Assembly: GCF_003857055.1 (NCBI RefSeq)
Contig: NZ_QGSZ01000239.1
Location: forward strand, 1-51,595
Reading direction: 5' to 3'
DNA length: 51,595 bases
Origin: Micromonospora inaquosa
Lineage (GTDB): Bacteria > Actinomycetota > Actinomycetes > Mycobacteriales > Micromonosporaceae
The notes below the pieces were generated by a model. It had not been told where the DNA came from. It saw nothing but the letters and a program-made list of their open reading frames with translations, and ran no database searches. The position numbers and the translations under genes were made by a program. This document shows, in pieces, positions 45,543-51,595 of the stretch. Numbering within the stretch: the stretch's first letter is position 1; every line of letters starts with the position of its first letter.

Positions 45543-45612
45543 CGCCAGATATCAACTCTTCGCCAACCGACACGCTATGCAATGTCAGCTTCCCGATAGA
45601 GTGATCCTGGCG
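45543..45612. repeat. Possible imperfect palindrome in intergenic gap
   Basis: CGCCAGATATCAACTCT (45543-45559) and AGAGTGATCCTGGCG (45598-45612) can pair with two single-base bulges around a 38-base centre. It lies in the 216-base divergent gap between the HTH and CadD-like genes. It may be a further degenerate intergenic repeat, but the pairing is weaker than in families A-C. Confidence 0.35.
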
Positions 45613-45686
45613 ATCCGGCCCGCCGCGGTGTCCGGGCGTACCACCGCTGGGAGCTGGTGGCTGCCGACGACCCGTAGCCTTCGATC

Positions 45687-46286
45687 GTGATCGACCTGTT
45701 GAGCGCCGCCAGCGCGGCGGCCGTGGTCTTCGCCGCCACCGACATCGACGACATCGTCCTCCTGACGCTGTTCTTCGTCGCGGCCCGCACCACCGGCCAA
45801 CCGCGCACGTGGGAGATCGTCGCCGGGCAATACCTCGGCATCGGCGCGCTCGCGCTGGCCAGCGCGGTGATCGCGGGCGGCCTCCTGGTGGTGCCCGACC
45901 CGTGGACGGGGTTGCTCGGTCTGCTGCCGATCGCGCTCGGCGTACGCGCACTGCGAGGTTCGGCCGACGACGAGGCACCCGCGGTCGTCACCGGAGCGCT
46001 CGGCGTGGCCGGGGTGACGATCGCGAACGGCGCGGACAACGTCGCGGTCTACGTCCCCGTCTTCCGGGCCCTCGGTGTGGCCGACAGCGCGGTGTTCCTG
46101 CTGGTCTTCGTGCTGCTGATCGCGCTCTGGTGCGTGGCCGGAGCGTGGCTGGGCAGGCACCGGAGGGTGATCCGGCTGGTCGAACGCGCTGGCGCCTGGC
46201 TGGTGCCGACGATCTTCATCGCCATCGGGCTGGTCATCCTGGTCAGCTCCGGCGTGCTCGGCCGACTGGTCGACCTGCTCGGTTGA
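45687..46286 (+). CDS. CadD-like cadmium resistance transporter
   Basis: The 199-residue membrane protein starts at GTG 45687. Six helices alternate; the first contains AATDIDDIVLLTLFF (acidic metal-binding motif DIDD) and the fourth NGADNVAVYVPVF (NGxDN motif), the repeated signature of CadD/LysE-like transporters. Cadmium or another divalent metal is the likely substrate. Confidence 0.88.
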   Translation: MIDLLSAASAAAVVFAATDIDDIVLLTLFFVAARTTGQPRTWEIVAGQYLGIGALALASAVIAGGLLVVPDPWTGLLGLLPIALGVRALRGSADDEAPAVVTGALGVAGVTIANGADNVAVYVPVFRALGVADSAVFLLVFVLLIALWCVAGAWLGRHRRVIRLVERAGAWLVPTIFIAIGLVILVSSGVLGRLVDLLG

Positions 46287-46311
46287 GAGGCCGACCAGCC
46301 GCCGTGCTGGA

Positions 46312-47916
<1,605 letters not shown>

Positions 47917-48179
47917 GTTTGCGGGCTCGCTCTCGGGGTTCGGAAGGCTGACTCGGGGCACGCGAAACGGCCGGCGGGCTCGAGGGGCCCGACGGCGCGG
48001 GGCGGTTCAGCCTTCGCAGCGCAGCACCCGACAAGTGTACCGGGCGGCGCCGCGCGGTCCGCTCGGATTACCAATCAAGATCATCGGGTACGGGAACGCC
48101 TGTCCGGACCCCATCCGGCACTCGATGGACGAAACGACACACAACAGACACTCACCGACATACGGCGATCGGGGTCAGC

Positions 48180-49103
48180 ATGGAACTCAACGAGCGGGCC
48201 GAGCTCGACACCTCCCAGGCCAACGACCTGGGTCGGGGCGGCGGGTCGGGCGGCGGCGGCATCGGCATCCCCATCCCGGGCGGCGGCGGCCGGGGAGGCA
48301 TCATCGGCATCGTGGTGGCCGTGCTGGTCGCCCTGCTCGGCGGAGGCTTCGGCCTCAACGCCATGACCAACGGCGACGAGGGCGGCCAGGCCGGGGGCGG
48401 CGATCTGGACCAGGCCTGCTCCACCGCCAACCCCGACCGGCTCGACGACGCGCGCTGCCGCAACCTGCTCTACGTCAACAGCATCCAGGCCTACTGGCAG
48501 AAGGCGTACCCGGAGGTGGGCAACGGCAACTACGAGCCGACCACCACCAACTTCTTCCAGGCCGCCGTGAACACCGGCTGCGGGCAGGCCGACTCGGGCG
48601 TCGGCCCGTTCTACTGCCCCGCCGACCGGAAGGTGTACATCGACCTGAGCTTCTACGACGAGCTGGCCACCCGGTTCGGCGCAAAGGGTGAGTTCGCCCA
48701 GCCGTACGTGCTCGCCCACGAGTACGGCCACCACATCCAGAACCTGCTCGGCACCAACGCCAAGGCCGGCCAGGGTGACCAGAGCGGCCCTCGTTCGGCG
48801 TCCGTGCGGCTGGAGTTGCAGGCCGACTGCTACGCCGGCGCCTGGGCCAAGCACGCCACCGAGAGCAAGGACAAGACCGGCCAGCAGCCGCTGTTCAAGT
48901 CGATCACCGAGACCGACATCGACCAGGCCGTCGACACCGCCGAGGCGATCGGTGACGACAGCATCCAGGAACGCTCCGGCGGGCGGGTCAACCCCGACCA
49001 GTTCACCCACGGCACGTCCGAGCAGCGCAAGCGCTGGTTCACCCAGGGTTACGACCGCGGCGACCCGAAGACCTGCGACACCTTCGGCACCGACCAGCTC
49101 TGA
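48180..49103 (+). CDS. YpfJ-type neutral zinc metallopeptidase
   Basis: The 307-residue protein starts at ATG 48180. A Gly-rich cytoplasmic leader (IGIPIPGGGGRGG) precedes a single membrane helix (about residues 40-60). The extracytoplasmic domain contains VLAHEYGHHIQNLLG (HExxH with E, about 178-192) and LELQADCYAGAWA with the third ligand region, and ends TDQL. Four Cys residues in the outer part may form disulfides. It is a membrane-bound protease of the YpfJ family; its substrates are not known. Confidence 0.93.
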   Translation: MELNERAELDTSQANDLGRGGGSGGGGIGIPIPGGGGRGGIIGIVVAVLVALLGGGFGLNAMTNGDEGGQAGGGDLDQACSTANPDRLDDARCRNLLYVNSIQAYWQKAYPEVGNGNYEPTTTNFFQAAVNTGCGQADSGVGPFYCPADRKVYIDLSFYDELATRFGAKGEFAQPYVLAHEYGHHIQNLLGTNAKAGQGDQSGPRSASVRLELQADCYAGAWAKHATESKDKTGQQPLFKSITETDIDQAVDTAEAIGDDSIQERSGGRVNPDQFTHGTSEQRKRWFTQGYDRGDPKTCDTFGTDQL

Positions 49104-49117
49104 CCTCGCCACCGGAC

Positions 49118-49148
49118 CGTGGCGGGCCCCCTCGGCGGGCCCGCCACG
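49118..49148 (+). terminator. Terminator after zinc peptidase gene
   Basis: A perfect 12-bp stem (49118-49129 with 49137-49148) and a 7-base loop follow the stop codon after 14 bases. Confidence 0.85.
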
Positions 49149-49242
49149 ATCGTTCGGAGCCATGACACCGCAGCATCAGCGGGCGTTCACGACGACTACC
49201 TACGTTCACCGGGTCCCTGCAACCCGCTGTGAAGAGGTAACG

Positions 49243-50235
49243 ATGAAGACGACCACCAGGTGGACCCTGGCCGTCGGCGTGGCCCTGACCGCCATCCTCG
49301 GTGGCACCGCCACCGCCCAGGCCACCGGGCCGGCAACCGGGCACACCAGCGGCGGCCACTCCCGGGACACCGCGCTCGCGACCGCCTTCGGCGCCGTGGA
49401 CCGCAACACCGCCTGGCAGCAGACCAGCAAGCTGAAGCTGAACTTCCCCACGTTCCACACCGAGGGCATCGCCTTCGCCGGTGACCGGATCTTCCTCTCC
49501 TCGGTCGAGATCATTGAACCGACCGTCAAATACCCCACCCCGCAGAACGGGTACGACCGCAGCCCCGGCAAGGGCATCGGCCACCTGTTCGTGATGGACC
49601 GCCAGGGCAACCTGCAGAAGGACCTCGTCCTCGGCGAGGGCGACATGTACCACCCCGGCGGCATCGACTTCGACGGAACGAACGTCTGGGTGCCGGTGGC
49701 GCAGTACCGCCCCGACAGCAGCACGATCGTCTACCGCGTCGACGCCTCCAACCTCCGGGTCCACCGGCAGTTCGAGGTCACCGACCACTTCGGCGGGGTG
49801 GTACTCGACAAGACCACCGGCCACCTCGTCGGCAACACCTGGGGATCGCGACGCTTCGCGGAGTGGAACGCATCGGGCAAACAGCTGCGTACCTGGGACA
49901 ACGAGAACTTCTTCGTCGACTACCAGGACTGCCAGTACGTGCCGAACGGCAAGATGCTCTGCGGTGGCGTCACCAACCTGCCCCAGACCCCCACCGCCGG
50001 TGGCAGCACGGCCACGTACGAACTCGGTGGCCTGGCCCTGATCGACCTGCGCAGCCACAACGTGCTTCGTGAGGTGCCCTTCCAGCAGTGGTCCACCGCC
50101 GGGCACGTGGCCACCCGCAACCCGGTCAAGCTCGCCGCCGACGGCAACCGGCTCACCATGTGGGCCGCGCCGGACAACGGCGAGGAGGGCAACGGCACCG
50201 AGATTCTGACCTACCAGGCCACTGTCGCCCCGTAG
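49243..50235 (+). CDS. Secreted DUF6454 protein (beta-propeller-like)
   Basis: The 330-residue preprotein starts at ATG 49243 behind AGAGG. Residues 1-27 are a signal peptide (WTLAVGVALTAILGGTATAQA). The mature part has repeated beta motifs (TEGIAFAGDRIFLSSVE, HPGGIDFDGTNVWVPVAQY, GGVVLDKTTGHLVGNTWGSR), typical of propeller proteins assigned to DUF6454. No catalytic motif. A lactonase-like or binding role is possible. Confidence 0.85.
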   Translation: MKTTTRWTLAVGVALTAILGGTATAQATGPATGHTSGGHSRDTALATAFGAVDRNTAWQQTSKLKLNFPTFHTEGIAFAGDRIFLSSVEIIEPTVKYPTPQNGYDRSPGKGIGHLFVMDRQGNLQKDLVLGEGDMYHPGGIDFDGTNVWVPVAQYRPDSSTIVYRVDASNLRVHRQFEVTDHFGGVVLDKTTGHLVGNTWGSRRFAEWNASGKQLRTWDNENFFVDYQDCQYVPNGKMLCGGVTNLPQTPTAGGSTATYELGGLALIDLRSHNVLREVPFQQWSTAGHVATRNPVKLAADGNRLTMWAAPDNGEEGNGTEILTYQATVAP

Positions 50236-50241
50236 CCCGCA

Positions 50242-50294
50242 CCGCCCGTCGGCCACCCACCTGCCGTGCACGGGAGAGGATTGCCGACGGGCGG
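50242..50294. terminator. Hairpin between convergent genes
   Basis: CCGCCCGTCGGC (50242-50253) pairs perfectly with 50283-50294, with a 29-base loop that itself folds at CCGTGCACGG. It can end both the DUF6454 and NTF2-like transcripts. Confidence 0.75.
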
Positions 50295-50301
50295 GCCCCG
50301 G

Positions 50302-50661
50302 TCAGGCGAGCCGCGAAACCTGGTAGTGCCCGATGAGCCAGTCGTCGTCGACCCGCCGCAGCAGTACGCCGAGGTTGACCGTCAGGGCCGGCCGGTCAGT
50401 GAAGCCGAACTCCACCTCCAGGTAGCCGAGGACCAGGTCGTCGGCGAGACGGCGGATCTCCCGAATGTCGTACGCGGCGGTCAGGCCGAGCGGCTGGGCG
50501 GCGTAGTAGGCGGCGACACCGGCCCGACCGACGGTGTACGGCTGCAACCCCTGAAAGATCGCATCGTCCGTGAAACAGGCGGCGACCCGATCGGGCTCGT
50601 GGGCGTCGACAGCCGACTTCCACAGGTCGAGGACCGTACGCAGAATCTGCGCTTCGGACAT
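50302..50661 (-). CDS. SnoaL/NTF2-like protein
   Basis: The 119-residue protein starts at ATG 50661. VLDLWKSAVDAHEPDRVAACF, DDAIFQGLQPYTVGRAGVAAYY and VNLGVLLRRVDDDWLIGHYQVS follow the SgcJ/SnoaL order of an NTF2 fold. The gene stands alone; substrate unknown. It is distinct from the NTF2-like gene at 11886-12281, with little sequence in common. Confidence 0.85.
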   Translation of the reverse strand: MSEAQILRTVLDLWKSAVDAHEPDRVAACFTDDAIFQGLQPYTVGRAGVAAYYAAQPLGLTAAYDIREIRRLADDLVLGYLEVEFGFTDRPALTVNLGVLLRRVDDDWLIGHYQVSRLA

Positions 50662-50844
50662 GACGGTCTCCCCGCTACGCGCATGCCGGCGACGTCGTCG
50701 CCCGATGTTCCGGACGGCACCGCCGTCACCAGGTCAACCAGAAACTCCACGCGTCCATCCTCCGGCCGCCAGCCGGGCGGCACGCCCGGGAACCCCCGTT
50801 TTGGGTGGCGGCCATCTCCCCGCCGACGCCGGGAACCGCCGAGC

Positions 50845-51492
50845 TCAGTCGGGGTCGCGTACCAGAATCCGAACCGCACGGGCCGCGCCCACCGCCGCGA
50901 CCAGCACCGCGTGCCGCGGCTCCGGCACGTCGAGCAACCGCTCCGCCCGCAACGGCACGAGCGGCGCCAACCGCCGGTCGGCCAACACCCCGTCCACCGC
51001 CCGCCGGTCACCACCGCAGACCAGCGCGGCGAGCGCCGCCGCCTCCGGCAACAGCAGCCGTACGGCCAGGTCCGCCGCGTCACCCAGCGCAGCCTTCGCC
51101 TGGTTGTCGCGCCGACGGGCGAACCGGTGCTGCGACCATCCCCCCGCGGCGGTGCGCCCCTGCACATACCGGGTGTCCACCTTGGAGGCCACGAGTTCGG
51201 TGCCCTCGGCCACCCCGATCGCCACCGCGCCCTTACGGGCCAGCAGCAGACCGATCCGGCGGGGCGTGACGGCGGAGGCCACGAACCCGGCCACATCCAC
51301 GCCGGCCGGCGCACCCGGTGGGGCGTACAGCTCGGCGGTCGCCCCGTCCGGGGCGGCGAGCAGCAGGCCGTACTCCCGTGCGCTGGTGGTGGGCGGGCCG
51401 TGCCGGTCGGCGAAGCCCTCGACCCAGCGGCCGACGCGGGCCGGATCGACCTCGACCCACCGGCCTCCGCCGGCTGCGGGTCGACTGGTCAC
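50845..51492 (-). CDS. acVLRF1-type peptidyl-tRNA hydrolase/release factor
   Basis: The 215-residue protein (from GTG 51492; an ATG at 51540 is an alternative) belongs to actinobacterial VLRF1, related to Vms1/ANKZF1. The hallmark is GGWSQHRFARRRDNQAKA (about residues 120-137), with the catalytic Gln-His-Arg loop inserted in an eRF1-like fold. It should release stalled nascent chains from tRNA in ribosome quality control. The upstream 100 bases to the window end are very GC-rich and show no other gene. Confidence 0.88.
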   Translation of the reverse strand: MTSRPAAGGGRWVEVDPARVGRWVEGFADRHGPPTTSAREYGLLLAAPDGATAELYAPPGAPAGVDVAGFVASAVTPRRIGLLLARKGAVAIGVAEGTELVASKVDTRYVQGRTAAGGWSQHRFARRRDNQAKAALGDAADLAVRLLLPEAAALAALVCGGDRRAVDGVLADRRLAPLVPLRAERLLDVPEPRHAVLVAAVGAARAVRILVRDPD

Positions 51493-51595
51493 CGCCCGAC
51501 CGTACGGCACCGCGAGCCCGACCGGACCCCCGGGCCGCACGCGAGCCAGGCGGCCCGGCCCGGCGCGGGCCAGCGCGGCCCGGCCCGAGCCGCGC

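Overview
The window is high-GC actinobacterial DNA, most likely a Micromonosporaceae chromosome (Micromonospora or a close relative). The grounds are strong third-position G/C bias, GTG starts, 4-bp ATGA/GTGA gene couplings, an XRE-DUF397 pair, a conservon, an AcnR-type regulator and an acVLRF1 release factor. The genus call is inference. The first ~52 bases are not genomic: they match an Illumina Nextera P7/i7/transposase adapter, so this is the end of a draft contig.

Left part (0.5-10.3 kb): two tandem paralogous secreted beta-helix repeat proteins share a conserved upstream block with a 7-bp inverted repeat. A very large secreted alpha-amylase/pullulanase fusion follows on the minus strand, with MalR-like repeats in its promoter. 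From 10.3 to 19.2 kb lie two membrane-anchored proteins with CBM2-like C-termini, an NTF2-like protein, a permuted NlpC/P60-type protein, an FUSC-type membrane protein, a three-gene glycosyltransferase/membrane/hydrolase operon, a secreted C39-like protease and a DedA protein.

Middle (19.3-36 kb): aconitase; an eroded type II toxin-antitoxin pair; an XRE/DUF397 pair with a divergent CxxC protein; an ECF sigma factor with its YCII/DGPF partner; the conservon cvnABCD; and, directly upstream of it on the same strand, a translationally coupled P450 / class I terpene synthase / class II terpene cyclase operon. The class II enzyme has DxDTT in place of DxDD. DUF2630 and RIO-kinase genes follow.

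Right part (36.3-51.6 kb): a HAD phosphatase, a nitrilase-family amidase, an AcnR-like TetR regulator, and a tightly coupled five-gene operon. That operon encodes a TIGR04222 membrane protein with a Gly/Cys-rich tail, a DUF692/MNIO oxygenase, its SCO6045-like partner, an SDR lacking the YxxxK motif, and a Mug DNA glycosylase. After it come an ABC exporter, enoyl-CoA hydratase, a small HTH protein, a CadD-like transporter, an ABC-F protein, a YpfJ-type zinc peptidase, a DUF6454 protein, an NTF2-like protein and acVLRF1.

The best candidates for undescribed biology are: (1) the TIGR04222-MNIO-SCO6045 cassette, which looks like a modification system acting on a membrane-tethered Cys/Gly tail; (2) the P450-terpene synthase operon next to a conservon; and (3) an AcnR circuit in which acnA and acnR lie ~18 kb apart but share a near-identical operator over the -10 element. 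Families of imperfect palindromic intergenic repeats are also present.
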